Part shown: one piece after another, positions 32,219 to 40,633 of the stretch | Layout of the letters: every line of letters begins with the position of its first letter | Numbering within the stretch: the stretch's first letter is position 1 | DNA from: an uncultured Lachnospiraceae bacterium | GTDB lineage: Bacteria; Bacillota; Clostridia; Lachnospirales; Lachnospiraceae | Direction: 5' to 3' | Length of the DNA stretch: 56,056 bases | Assembly: GCA_902793335.1 (NCBI GenBank) | Contig: CADBCZ010000015.1 | Span: 1 to 56,056 of the forward strand | Translations under genes and position numbers: made by a program | The notes under the pieces: generated by a model | What the model was told of the DNA's origin: nothing | The model's database searches: none | What the model saw: the letters and a program-made list of their open reading frames with translations, nothing else

Positions 32219-32620
32219 ATGAACGAGTATGAAAATTCTATTGATACCGGAGAGGCTTACAGAATTATTTGTGATGGTCAAATTGTCGGTGGTGTGGTAA
32301 TAAGAACAGAAGGAAGTAAGGGAGAACTTGATCTTTTGTTTGTTTCCCCAAATGTTCACAGCAAAGGGATTGGCTATGCTGCTTGGTGTGAAGTTGAAAA
32401 GTTACATCCGGAGATTACTGTTTGGGAGACTGTTACACCATATTTTGAACAGAGAAACATACATTTTTATGTGAACAGATGCGGGTTCCATATTGTAGAG
32501 TTTTATAACAGTCATCATCCTGATCCAAATGAACCATACAAAAGCAAACCGATGGACGAACAATTTCCTGACGGAATGTTTAAGTTTGAAAAGAGAATGT
32601 GGAATGATAAAGGGCACTGA
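32219..32620 (+). CDS. GNAT-family N-acetyltransferase, short at the N-terminus, 133 aa
   Basis: ATG 32219 follows GGGGGA. The protein starts near beta-strand 2 of the GNAT fold (YRIICDGQIVGGVVIR) and has the acetyl-CoA loop VHSKGIGYAAWCEVE near residues 42-56 (normally Q/RxxGxG/A). Family members usually have 30-50 more residues in front, and no coding sequence for them is seen upstream, so it is a 5'-truncated gene or a compact variant. The C-terminal part (PYFEQRNIHFYVNRCGFHIVEFYN) is intact. Substrate unknown. Confidence 0.6.
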   Translation: MNEYENSIDTGEAYRIICDGQIVGGVVIRTEGSKGELDLLFVSPNVHSKGIGYAAWCEVEKLHPEITVWETVTPYFEQRNIHFYVNRCGFHIVEFYNSHHPDPNEPYKSKPMDEQFPDGMFKFEKRMWNDKGH

Positions 32621-32702
32621 TTGATGTGCCCTTCATATGGGCGATTCTAATGTCTCGCAAGCTCGACAAGAACTGCTCGAAACCGTTATGTGCTGACACC
32701 TG

Positions 32703-32737
32703 TGTTGACTGGCTATCATAATTATGATAATATTATG
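32703..32737 (+). promoter_or_regulatory. promoter and palindromic operator of the toxin-antitoxin pair
   Basis: TTGACT (32703-32708), 17 bases, TAATAT (32726-32731). The spacer and -10 box are covered by overlapping palindromes (ATCATAATTATGAT at 32713-32726 and its partial repeat to 32737), as expected for autorepression by the antitoxin. Confidence 0.78.
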
Positions 32738-32769
32738 ATACAAATGGATTCGTGATTAGGAGGGATATT

Positions 32770-33027
32770 ATGATTGCAATTAGACCGGTTTCTGATTTAA
32801 GAAATAAATTCACTGATATAGAGAAGGCAGTTAATGGTGGAGAACCTGTTTTTCTAACAAAGAATGGATATGGTTCAATGGTAGTAATGAGTGTAGATGC
32901 GTATTCGAGATTGAATCGTAATGTTGAGCAGGCTCTTGATGAAGCTGATGATTATGCTGAATTAAATCAAGAAAGAATGACACATGAAGATGTTTTTGAA
33001 AGAATTAGGAGATCGGTAAATGGCTAA
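32770..33027 (+). CDS. type II antitoxin, Phd/YefM family, 85 aa
   Basis: ATG 32770 (MIAIRPVSDLRNKF) follows TAGGAGGG. The N-terminal Phd/YefM fold (RPVSDLRNKFTDIEKAVNGGEPVFLTKNGYGSMVVMSVDAYSRL) binds DNA, and the acidic helical tail binds the toxin. It overlaps the toxin gene by eight bases. The palindrome over its promoter is the probable operator. Confidence 0.88.
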   Translation: MIAIRPVSDLRNKFTDIEKAVNGGEPVFLTKNGYGSMVVMSVDAYSRLNRNVEQALDEADDYAELNQERMTHEDVFERIRRSVNG

Positions 33028-33349
33028 TATTTCGTATTCATTAAGATATCTGCCTATTTTTTATAATGATCTTGAAGAACAGGTGTTATATATTTCTGAA
33101 GTATTAAACAATGTTGATGCAGCAAATGATTTAATTGATGCGGTTGAGTCAGCTATTATGAAAAGAGTTCCGAATGCAGAATCATTTGAACCTTATTACT
33201 CCAAAAAAGAACGTAAATATCCGTATTATCGTATTTACGTCAAGAATTATACGATATACTATGTAGTAATACCAAATGGTGAATGTGAAAGAATAATGGA
33301 AGTACGTAGGATACTTCATAATCTTCAAGACAGGAATAATTATATTTAG
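33020..33349 (+). CDS. type II toxin, RelE/ParE superfamily, 109 aa
   Basis: Compact ParE/RelE fold: ISYSLRYLPIFYNDLEEQVLYISEVLNN at the N-terminus and KYPYYRIYVKNYTIYYVVIPNGE ... IMEVRRILHNLQD at the C-terminus, with the usual RY/YR-rich core. ParE members poison gyrase and RelE members cut ribosomal mRNA; sequence alone does not decide which. Paired with the overlapping antitoxin. A second, unrelated toxin-antitoxin locus is at 52 kb. Confidence 0.82.
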   Translation: MANISYSLRYLPIFYNDLEEQVLYISEVLNNVDAANDLIDAVESAIMKRVPNAESFEPYYSKKERKYPYYRIYVKNYTIYYVVIPNGECERIMEVRRILHNLQDRNNYI

Positions 33350-33445
33350 ATTATTCATATAATGATAGAGATAGAGTTATATAGTTTGTTTTCAATTACC
33401 ATTGAATTTCTTAATAATTATGGCAGTTTGAAATTAATATATTTG

Positions 33446-33501
33446 TTGACTTTATTATTGCCTGGTAGTACACTTTTCCTATTGAGTTAGCCAAAACTAA
33501 C
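33446..33501 (+). promoter_or_regulatory. first promoter and operator of the methyltransferase/ABC unit
   Basis: TTGACT (33446-33451), 17 bases, TACACT (33469-33474), then the operator GTTAGCCAAAACTAAC (33486-33501) over or just after the transcription start. Confidence 0.72.
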
Positions 33502-33520
33502 AAAGGATAGGGAGTAAATA

Positions 33521-33562
33521 ATGTCGAACAAATTAGTTTGGGTGATAATTATAAATTATTGA
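33521..33562 (+). CDS. possible 13-codon leader peptide
   Basis: MSNKLVWVIIINY with GGAG six bases upstream. It lies between the first and second promoter, and its TGA overlaps the TTGACA of the second promoter. It may be a control element or chance. No stretch of identical regulatory codons is present. Confidence 0.3.
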   Translation: MSNKLVWVIIINY

Positions 33563-33611
33563 CAATTATATCCGGTTAGCTTATACTGACCGTGAGTTAG
33601 CGGGTGCTAAC
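33559..33611 (+). promoter_or_regulatory. second promoter with two tandem operators
   Basis: TTGACA (33559-33564), 17 bases, TATACT (33582-33587). Operator GTTAGCTTATACTGAC (33575-33590, one mismatch) covers the -10 box, and GTTAGCGGGTGCTAAC (33596-33611) covers the start site. AAAGGAG and ATG 33667 follow. Confidence 0.85.
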
Positions 33612-33666
33612 TAGGCAAAAATAGAAACAAAGCAACTATAATAATTAGAAAAGGAGATTTTATATT

Positions 33667-34473
33667 ATGGAATTACAATTAGGAGACATACAGACAACAG
33701 CACTAATACCGCTTGCTATTAAGGCTAGCGAAACACAGAGAAAGAATCCGCGTATTTCTGACACAAAAGCGGTTGAAATCATAAAAGCACTTAATATAGA
33801 CACCAAACCATATGATAAATTCATGTCACATGAAGGTATAGTGGCACGAACTATAATGCTTGATCGCCAATTGAAAAAAATTATAAAGAAAGAGCCTAAT
33901 ACGGTAGTTGTCAATGTTGGTGCAGGTTTTGACAACAGGTTTTCACGAGTTGATAATGGCAAAATACTGTGGTTCGATCTTGATCTTCCCGATGCTATGG
34001 CTGTAAGAAAAAAGGCTTTTGCAAAACATGACAGAGTTACAATGATTTCGGGAAGTGCTTTGGAAAGTGATTGGTGTTTGGAGGTTAATAAGGCCTTAGA
34101 AGAAAGAAACGTAAAACCTGTATTTATTGCGGAAGGCCTGTTCATGTACTTTACACTTGATCAGATAAGAGATTTCCTTGAAATATTAAAGAATAATTTT
34201 CCTTGCGGAGGCACACTTATTGCTGAGCAAAATTGTAAAATGATGCAAAAGAATGAAAAATATCATGACACTGTGAAAAACACTAATGCTCATTTTGTAT
34301 CAGGCTCAGATTCGGGTCAGGAGATTGCTGATCTGACAAGTGGAATAAGGCTTGTTGAGGAACATAGCTTTAATGAAGAAATGAAGAAGTACAGTTTGAG
34401 AGCGAAGCTTTTTGCATTGATGATGCCTAAGATGAATAACAGATGGGCAACCTTTGAATGGAGTATGGTGTGA
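33667..34473 (+). CDS. SAM-dependent methyltransferase, leucine-carboxyl/TcmP-like family, 268 aa
   Basis: Class I methyltransferase of the LCMT/TcmP family. The N-terminal NPRISDTKAVEIIKAL region is characteristic, the SAM-binding motif is VVNVGAGFDNRF (about 80-92), followed by LWFDLDLPD and later VFIAEGLFMYF. Members methylate carboxyl or hydroxyl groups of small molecules or peptides. It is the first gene behind three metal-regulon operators and is followed by an ABC-FtsX pair, 18 bases later. Context suggests action on a metallophore or transport substrate, but the substrate is unknown. The ATG has AAAGGAG upstream. Confidence 0.78.
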   Translation: MELQLGDIQTTALIPLAIKASETQRKNPRISDTKAVEIIKALNIDTKPYDKFMSHEGIVARTIMLDRQLKKIIKKEPNTVVVNVGAGFDNRFSRVDNGKILWFDLDLPDAMAVRKKAFAKHDRVTMISGSALESDWCLEVNKALEERNVKPVFIAEGLFMYFTLDQIRDFLEILKNNFPCGGTLIAEQNCKMMQKNEKYHDTVKNTNAHFVSGSDSGQEIADLTSGIRLVEEHSFNEEMKKYSLRAKLFALMMPKMNNRWATFEWSMV

Positions 34474-34490
34474 TATGGAGGAAAAGGAAA

Positions 34491-35198
34491 ATGGGAAATC
34501 CAATTGTTGAGTTTAAAGATGTTGTAAAGGAATATGGACAAGGGGAAGGTAAACAGACCGCCGTAAACCATGTGGACTTTTCAATAGAAGAAGGGGAGTT
34601 TGTTGTAATTCTGGGACAGTCGGGGGCAGGCAAATCCACCGTTCTAAACATGCTTGGCGGAATGGACACACCGACCTCGGGAATGGTTATGGTAGATGGT
34701 TTGGAGGTTTCGGCAATGAATGATAAGAAACTATCGGATTATAGAGCTGAAAAGATCGGTTTTATATTTCAATTTTACAATCTGATTCCCAGCCTTACGG
34801 CTTATGAAAATGTAGCACTGACAAAAAGTATAGTGAATGACGCGCTTGATCCAATGGATATGCTAAACCGAGTAGGATTAGGGAATCATGCTAAAAAGTT
34901 CCCATCACAAATGTCTGGCGGAGAACAGCAGAGAGTATCAATTGCGAGGGCGCTTGCTAAGAATCCAAAGATAATTCTCGGAGACGAGCCAACAGGCGCT
35001 CTTGATTCGGAGACAGGTGTTAAGGTGCTGGAACTACTGGTAGATATGTCTCATAATTATGGAAACACTGTAATAGTGGTAACTCATAATGCAGATATAG
35101 CAAAATGTGCAGATAAGGTTATCAGAATGAAAAATGGCAAAATCAGAGAGATTAAGCTAAATGATGCTCCGATACCCGTAGAGGAGGTAGAGTGGTAG
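34491..35198 (+). CDS. ABC transporter ATPase, LolD/MacB-type, 235 aa
   Basis: Start ATG 34491 ([10 protein letters not shown]) after GGAGGAAAAGG. Walker [10 protein letters not shown], signature MSGGEQQR, Walker [12 protein letters not shown] (the DEPTGALDS form typical for ATPases paired with FtsX permeases), H-loop VVTHN. It pairs with the permease starting one base after its stop. Such systems do not move bulk substrates through a channel but act mechanically on lipids, peptides or wall enzymes. Confidence 0.9.
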   Translation: MGNPIVEFKDVVKEYGQGEGKQTAVNHVDFSIEEGEFVVILGQSGAGKSTVLNMLGGMDTPTSGMVMVDGLEVSAMNDKKLSDYRAEKIGFIFQFYNLIPSLTAYENVALTKSIVNDALDPMDMLNRVGLGNHAKKFPSQMSGGEQQRVSIARALAKNPKIILGDEPTGALDSETGVKVLELLVDMSHNYGNTVIVVTHNADIAKCADKVIRMKNGKIREIKLNDAPIPVEEVEW

Positions 35199-37649
35199 AT
35201 GTTATTAAGAAAAATGTTTAGAGAGATGAGAGGTAATCTGGGACAGTTCATTTCGGTAATGGTTCTTTCATTTCTTGCAACATTTATTTATGCAGGATTT
35301 GAATCAAATGTAGTTGGAAGCAGAAAGGCTGTTGAGAATTTTCATAGAGAGACAAATTGTGCGGATGCATGGATATACAGTGAAGGATTTAAGAAGGAGA
35401 ATCTGGATGAGGTAAGAAAACTTGACTTTGTCAAGGATGCGCAGTTCAGAACCGAGATACGAGGTACTACAGTAGACTATGACGGTGCTCAACTGGATAT
35501 CTATCTTATGGATGAAAGCATAATTCTTAAACCATACCTGTATAAAGGTAAAGAAGGAGCTCTAGACAGGTTAAAGGAATCAAAAAGTGTTGAATTTGAT
35601 AGCGAGGATGAAAACGGAGTATGGCTTAATTGGTCGTTTGCCAATGAGTGGAACATATCTGTAGGGGATAAGATTAAACTGGAATATAGCGGTGTTAAGT
35701 TTGAAAGAATAGTGCGCGGCCTGATCATGGAGCCTGAGTATGAATATACTAAAGCTGAAAAAGACAGCGATATAAACTTTAAAACGTTAGCCTATGTGTA
35801 TATGAGTTACAAAGCATTTCCAATCAGAGAGTATGCCCAAAATCTGGTAAAAAGCGGGAAGATCGATGTTGAGAAACTGAAAGATTCGGATGAACTTATT
35901 CCGTATTCAACGATGCTTGTTACATTTACTGATGATGCGAAGGAGACTGCTGCAGAAAAGATAAAGGCAGAGAAGAGCAGTATCAGTGAAGCGATGTATT
36001 ACGAATCGCAAATATCGGATGCTATAGATAAGAATTATGCCGTAATGATAGATAAGGATAGCGTTATTGGAATTAAGAGAATCACCGATGAACTTAGTCA
36101 GCATGATACTTTCTCGTATGCGTTTGCATTTATCTTCTTAGTGGTCGCGATTCTTGTAATATCAACTACAATGAGCAGGCTTGTTGAAAGACAGCGTACC
36201 CAGATAGGAACCATGAATGCCTTGGGAATGAAGAGGGGGAAAGTGGCTGTTCATTACATGAGCTATAGTTTTCTTGTTTCTTTTGTTGGGTCATTAGCAG
36301 GACTTATCGCAGGACCAAAGGTTATAGGAAAACTGATAATCAGTATGGTTATGGAATGGTATATAATTCCCGATGTCAGTGCAGGTTCAAATGTGCTGTT
36401 TTATGTGGTGGCAGCTGTAGTGGTTGTCGTGTGTGTGTTATCTTCATACGTCAGCTGTAGAAAACTGCTAAATGTTCCACCGGCTGCAGCTCTAAGACCT
36501 GCGGCACCGAAGAAAGCAAAAAGAATTCTTGCTGAAAGACTTCCGTTTTGGGACAAATTAAGTTTTAGCACTCAGTATAATATGAGAGACGTTTCAAGAG
36601 CACCTCTTAGAGCGGTAATGGGTATTGTTGGTACAGCGGTTGGAACTGTTCTTGTAATATATGCGTTTGGATGTTACATACTGGTTGATGATGTTGTAGA
36701 CTGGAACTTTGAAAAATTACAGAATTATGGTTATCAGATGGCACTTTCGGATGACAAAAAAGTTGAATATTTTGATGAGTTATGTGATGAGGTAGATGGT
36801 GAGATGATAATGACTGATCAGATTGAATTGGCAAAAAAACCAAATGCCCCATCAATGGAAAAACGCAAACAGACCATAACGGTAATTGAGGGAAAGGGAC
36901 TTCAAAACATAACTGACGAGAAAACGAATATTACATCAATGGTTCCCGGGAAAGTGGCTATAAGTAGTCGATTGGCCAAGGAAATGGGTGTTGAAGTAGG
37001 AGATAAGATATACTGGCATATCTATTCAAAAAATGACTGGTATATGTCAGAGGTCGGACTGATAAACAGATCACCTGAAACTGCGGGAATCACGATTTTA
37101 CGAAAAGATTTTGAAAAAACGGGTTGTGAATATGTTCCGAGTTTTATTATAACGAAGAAGAACATAATGAAATATGATGACAGGGAAGGTGTATCCGGTG
37201 TTTATGATATGGAAAAGATTAAGAAGGCCTTCGTAGATGGATATGAAGTTATCAAATATCTATTTTATATGATGATGCTCTTTTCTATAATTACTGTGGT
37301 AGTAGTTCTTTATAATTCCGGAAATCTTTCATTCCATGAAAGACTTAAGGAATTTGCCACACTTAAGGTTATGGGACTTTCCACTAAGAAAATACGGCGA
37401 ATACTTAATCAGGAAAATATCTGGTTTGCAGTACTTGGGATTATTGTGGGTTCTCCATTTGGAAAACCGTCGCTTACGGCTATGATGAATAGTAATGGAG
37501 ATAATTTTGACTATTATATTAACGTTCCGATGTATCTGTACATATTATCAGGAGTATTTATTTTGGTTGTTGCGGTTGCTGTAAGTATGCTGTTTTCAAG
37601 GAAGATAAAGAAGCTTGATATGGTAGAAACTTTGAAGGGATTAGAATAA
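35199..37649 (+). CDS. FtsX-like ABC permease, 816 aa
   Basis: N-terminal membrane helix (FISVMVLSFLATFIYAGF), a large extracellular domain (about 45-300), three helices near 305-420 with an FtsX block (RLVERQRTQIGTMNALGMKRGKV), a second helix near 470-490, a second outer domain and three C-terminal helices with another FtsX block (ERLKEFATLKVMGLSTKKIRRIL). This is the two-FtsX-domain layout of MacB-like or BceB-unlike exporters. Partner of the ATPase at 34491. Substrate not known. Confidence 0.88.
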   Translation: MLLRKMFREMRGNLGQFISVMVLSFLATFIYAGFESNVVGSRKAVENFHRETNCADAWIYSEGFKKENLDEVRKLDFVKDAQFRTEIRGTTVDYDGAQLDIYLMDESIILKPYLYKGKEGALDRLKESKSVEFDSEDENGVWLNWSFANEWNISVGDKIKLEYSGVKFERIVRGLIMEPEYEYTKAEKDSDINFKTLAYVYMSYKAFPIREYAQNLVKSGKIDVEKLKDSDELIPYSTMLVTFTDDAKETAAEKIKAEKSSISEAMYYESQISDAIDKNYAVMIDKDSVIGIKRITDELSQHDTFSYAFAFIFLVVAILVISTTMSRLVERQRTQIGTMNALGMKRGKVAVHYMSYSFLVSFVGSLAGLIAGPKVIGKLIISMVMEWYIIPDVSAGSNVLFYVVAAVVVVVCVLSSYVSCRKLLNVPPAAALRPAAPKKAKRILAERLPFWDKLSFSTQYNMRDVSRAPLRAVMGIVGTAVGTVLVIYAFGCYILVDDVVDWNFEKLQNYGYQMALSDDKKVEYFDELCDEVDGEMIMTDQIELAKKPNAPSMEKRKQTITVIEGKGLQNITDEKTNITSMVPGKVAISSRLAKEMGVEVGDKIYWHIYSKNDWYMSEVGLINRSPETAGITILRKDFEKTGCEYVPSFIITKKNIMKYDDREGVSGVYDMEKIKKAFVDGYEVIKYLFYMMMLFSIITVVVVLYNSGNLSFHERLKEFATLKVMGLSTKKIRRILNQENIWFAVLGIIVGSPFGKPSLTAMMNSNGDNFDYYINVPMYLYILSGVFILVVAVAVSMLFSRKIKKLDMVETLKGLE

Positions 37650-37659
37650 GGTGGAGAAA

Positions 37660-38211
37660 ATGAAACTTAAAAACTACATGAAAGAAGGCCAGAAACTGCC
37701 TCTTTTTGGGATTGGACCGTACCTGATCTATGGGATAGGATTGTTTACTGCAATCTGTATCATTTTGTTTGCATACGTTTTTGAGATTGGAACCCTGACA
37801 GGTTTTTGGAGGTGGAGATTTTGGATATTGGGAGTTGCTCTTATCATTTTCGGTATTATCATTTGGTTTGTCGGAGCGTTGAAATCCGGCATGGATGAGA
37901 GTATTACCGAAAACAAACTGAAAACGGACGGCATATATGCGTGGGTCAGAAATCCGATGTATAGTGGTTGGTGGATAGCTCTTACCGGAATAAGTTTCTT
38001 GTGGCATAATGCGTGTATGATTCCGGTTTTCTTTATCAACTGGGGTGTTATGACTATTGTACTTAAGAATACTGAAGAAAAATGGCTTGCGGATTTGTAC
38101 GGTGCAGAATATGAAGAATATAAGAAAAATGTCAATAGATGTATACCATGGAAAAGGATACCCCCAATATACAGCGCTGTATCAGGAAAGAATGAGATTC
38201 ACAGGAGGTAA
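37660..38211 (+). CDS. isoprenylcysteine carboxyl methyltransferase-like membrane protein, 183 aa
   Basis: The start is ATG 37660 (MKLKNYMKE); GTG 37651 falls in the AAGGTGGAG ribosome site. Four hydrophobic segments and the C-terminal signature DGIYAWVRNPMYSGWW ... EEKWLADLYGAEYEEYKKNVNRCIPW, which is the SAM-binding block of the ICMT/PEMT family. Bacterial members methylate small membrane-associated substrates. Third methyl-transfer-type step in this unit together with 33667 and 38215. Substrate unknown. Confidence 0.82.
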   Translation: MKLKNYMKEGQKLPLFGIGPYLIYGIGLFTAICIILFAYVFEIGTLTGFWRWRFWILGVALIIFGIIIWFVGALKSGMDESITENKLKTDGIYAWVRNPMYSGWWIALTGISFLWHNACMIPVFFINWGVMTIVLKNTEEKWLADLYGAEYEEYKKNVNRCIPWKRIPPIYSAVSGKNEIHRR

Positions 38212-38214
38212 TAC

Positions 38215-38853
38215 ATGAAAACAGAGAAAGAATATAAGGATCTGACAGTAAAAGAATTTACCAAAGCTGCAGAAATATACGAGACTGATCATGCCGGAAT
38301 ATATGAGATGTGCAAGGATGATTATCCTTACATTGAAGAGGAACTTGAGAAAATACAGTATCACGATCTGCTTGATTGTGGATGCGGTACCGGTCCGATG
38401 ATCTCACTTCTGTATGAGAAGGACAGGACTAAGCATTATGTCGGTCTTGACCTGACACCTAAGATGATTGAAGTGGCAAAAGCAAAGAACCTGAAAGGCG
38501 TGGATTGGGTTGTGGGAGATTGCGAGAATCTGCCGTTTAATGATGAATCATTCGATGTGATCATTTGTACAAACAGTTTTCATCATTATCCGAATCCGCA
38601 AAACTTTTTTGATAGCGTAAAAAGGGTACTTCGTCCCGGCGGAAGACTGGTTTTGCAGGACTATACTGCACCGAAACCTATATTATGGCTAATGAATCAC
38701 ACTGAGATGCCGTTAGCAAATCTGGCTGGACATGGTGATGTGAAAGCATATTCGCTTGATCAGATGAGAGTATTCTGCAATAGAAGTAGATTGAAAATTG
38801 AGAAGCTTGAGGCTGCAAAGAAATTCAGAATGCATCTTATTGCAAAAAAGTAG
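38215..38853 (+). CDS. class I SAM-dependent methyltransferase, 212 aa
   Basis: Motif I DCGCGTGPMISLLY (about 58-71), acidic motif YVGLDLTPKMIEVAKAK, motif II FDVIICTNSFHHYPNPQNFFDSVKRVLRPGGRLVLQDY, the usual order of UbiE-like methyltransferases. ATG has AGGAGGTAATAC upstream and is three bases from the ICMT-like gene. Part of the unit behind the 33.5-kb operators. Confidence 0.86.
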   Translation: MKTEKEYKDLTVKEFTKAAEIYETDHAGIYEMCKDDYPYIEEELEKIQYHDLLDCGCGTGPMISLLYEKDRTKHYVGLDLTPKMIEVAKAKNLKGVDWVVGDCENLPFNDESFDVIICTNSFHHYPNPQNFFDSVKRVLRPGGRLVLQDYTAPKPILWLMNHTEMPLANLAGHGDVKAYSLDQMRVFCNRSRLKIEKLEAAKKFRMHLIAKK

Positions 38854-38881
38854 AAAGAAGTCATTATGCTAAGGAAAGGTG

Positions 38882-40633
38882 ATGGAAACAATGTTTAACA
38901 AGATTAAGCCCTATATGGGCGGTTATATCAAGTACACTTATGCGGCACTGGCGGCAATGTTTGCCGGACTGATTGCTTCCGCTATTCCGTTTTTTATGGT
39001 GTATCGCATCATAAAACCCCTAATAAGTGGAGAAACAATTTCTTTCGGCTATTATGCAGTGCATATAGCTATTATTTTTGTCTGTGAGTTAGCATACTCT
39101 AACTTATATGTGTTGGGACTAAAATATTCTCACATATCGGCATACAATACCCTTAAAAATATTCGTATTTCTTTACAGAAAAAACTGGAGCGTCAGCCAC
39201 TTGGAACTATTCAGGATATGGGGAATGGTAAGATAAAAAAACTGTTCACAGATGATATTGATCAGGTCGAGCTTCTGCTCGCCCACGCAATTCCGGAGGG
39301 CATCGCAAATCTTTCGATGGCACTGATTGCAATTATCTGTATGTTTCTTGCAGATTGGAAACTGGCGTTGCTGTCGCTTGCGTCTCTGCCACTTGGATTG
39401 TTTGCGATGGGGATGATGTTCAAGGCAGGTATGGCTCGTATGAATGCCTATTATGCTGCATCGGCAAAGATGAATGCCACAATCATCGAGTATGTCAACG
39501 GTATGGAGGTCGTCAAGGTCTTCGGACGTGACGGTGAGTCTTATCAGCGATATGAAAGCGACATCCAAAGTTATCGAGACTTTACCCTTGCGTGGTATAA
39601 GGTCTGCTGGCCATGGATGGCGCTTTACAATGCGATTATTCCATGTGTTGCACTTGTCATGCTGCCTGTGGGGACATTGTTTGTCCTAAACGGTACATCA
39701 ACGATTGCGGATTTGGTGCTGGTGTTCTGTCTGTCCCTCTCTGTTGGGATGCCTCTGCTGAAAGCCCTTGCATTTGCGGGGAAGATACCACAGCTCGGCT
39801 ACAAGATAGACGAGATTGAAAGGGTTATGGACAATGAACCGTTAAAAACAAATGATAACGAATTTACCGGTAAGTCGCATATTGTGGGATTTGAAAATGT
39901 CCGTTTTGCTTATAATGAACAGGAAGTCCTGCATGGAGTATCACTTGAACTTAACGAGGGAACGCTCACAGCACTTGTAGGAGAATCCGGCAGCGGAAAA
40001 TCTACACTCGCAAAGTTGCTTGTCCACTACTACGATATAAACGGCGGTTCAATTACCCTCGGCGGTCAGAACATCACCGATATGAGTATTGAAGCACTGA
40101 ACGATAACATTTCTTATGTCTCACAGGAGCAGTTTTTGTTCAATACCACGCTGTATGACAATATTCTCATCGGCAAGCCGGATGCAAGACGTGAAGAGGT
40201 TTTAGAGGCTGCAAAAAAAGCACAGTGCAGTGAGTTTTTAGAGCGTTTACCTAAGGGCATTGACACATTGGCAGGTGATGGCGGCAAACAGCTTTCGGGC
40301 GGTGAACGTCAGCGAATATCCCTTGCAAGGGCCATCTTAAAAAACGCACCAGTCATAGTGCTTGACGAAGCAACAGCTTTCATCGATCCCGAAAATGAGG
40401 AGAAAATGAATGCGGCGATTGCGGAAATAATCAAGGGAAAGACAGTCCTCGTCATTGCACACCGCTTGCAAACAATCGTCAACGCAGACAAAATATGCGT
40501 CATGAAGGACGGTAATATCATTGCCGCTGATACGCACGAAAAACTCCTGCAAAACTGTGATGAATATCAAAAGCTATGGAATAGCAGCGAAGCAAGAGCT
40601 AACTGGACTATTGGAAATGAGGTGAGAGCATGA
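38882..40633 (+). CDS. ABC transporter, fused permease-ATPase, siderophore-type, 583 aa
   Basis: The start is 38882 or ATG 38891; AAGGAAAGG serves either. Six-helix membrane domain then ATPase: GESGSGKST, LSGGERQR, VIVLDEATAF, IAHRL. It forms a heterodimer with the next gene (ATGA overlap). Gene order and sequence resemble the pair at 24359-27860 and the YbtPQ import-type transporters. By eye, 39.3-42.3 kb is more GC-rich than 33-38 kb, which hints at a different origin. A GTTAGC operator-like sequence lies inside the gene at 39088. Confidence 0.85.
   Translation: METMFNKIKPYMGGYIKYTYAALAAMFAGLIASAIPFFMVYRIIKPLISGETISFGYYAVHIAIIFVCELAYSNLYVLGLKYSHISAYNTLKNIRISLQKKLERQPLGTIQDMGNGKIKKLFTDDIDQVELLLAHAIPEGIANLSMALIAIICMFLADWKLALLSLASLPLGLFAMGMMFKAGMARMNAYYAASAKMNATIIEYVNGMEVVKVFGRDGESYQRYESDIQSYRDFTLAWYKVCWPWMALYNAIIPCVALVMLPVGTLFVLNGTSTIADLVLVFCLSLSVGMPLLKALAFAGKIPQLGYKIDEIERVMDNEPLKTNDNEFTGKSHIVGFENVRFAYNEQEVLHGVSLELNEGTLTALVGESGSGKSTLAKLLVHYYDINGGSITLGGQNITDMSIEALNDNISYVSQEQFLFNTTLYDNILIGKPDARREEVLEAAKKAQCSEFLERLPKGIDTLAGDGGKQLSGGERQRISLARAILKNAPVIVLDEATAFIDPENEEKMNAAIAEIIKGKTVLVIAHRLQTIVNADKICVMKDGNIIAADTHEKLLQNCDEYQKLWNSSEARANWTIGNEVRA
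39088..39103. promoter_or_regulatory. operator-like sequence inside the ABC gene
   Basis: GTTAGCATACTCTAAC matches the GTTAG-N6-CTAAC form but lies in coding sequence (residues near ELAYSNLY), with no promoter next to it. It may be chance. Confidence 0.3.
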
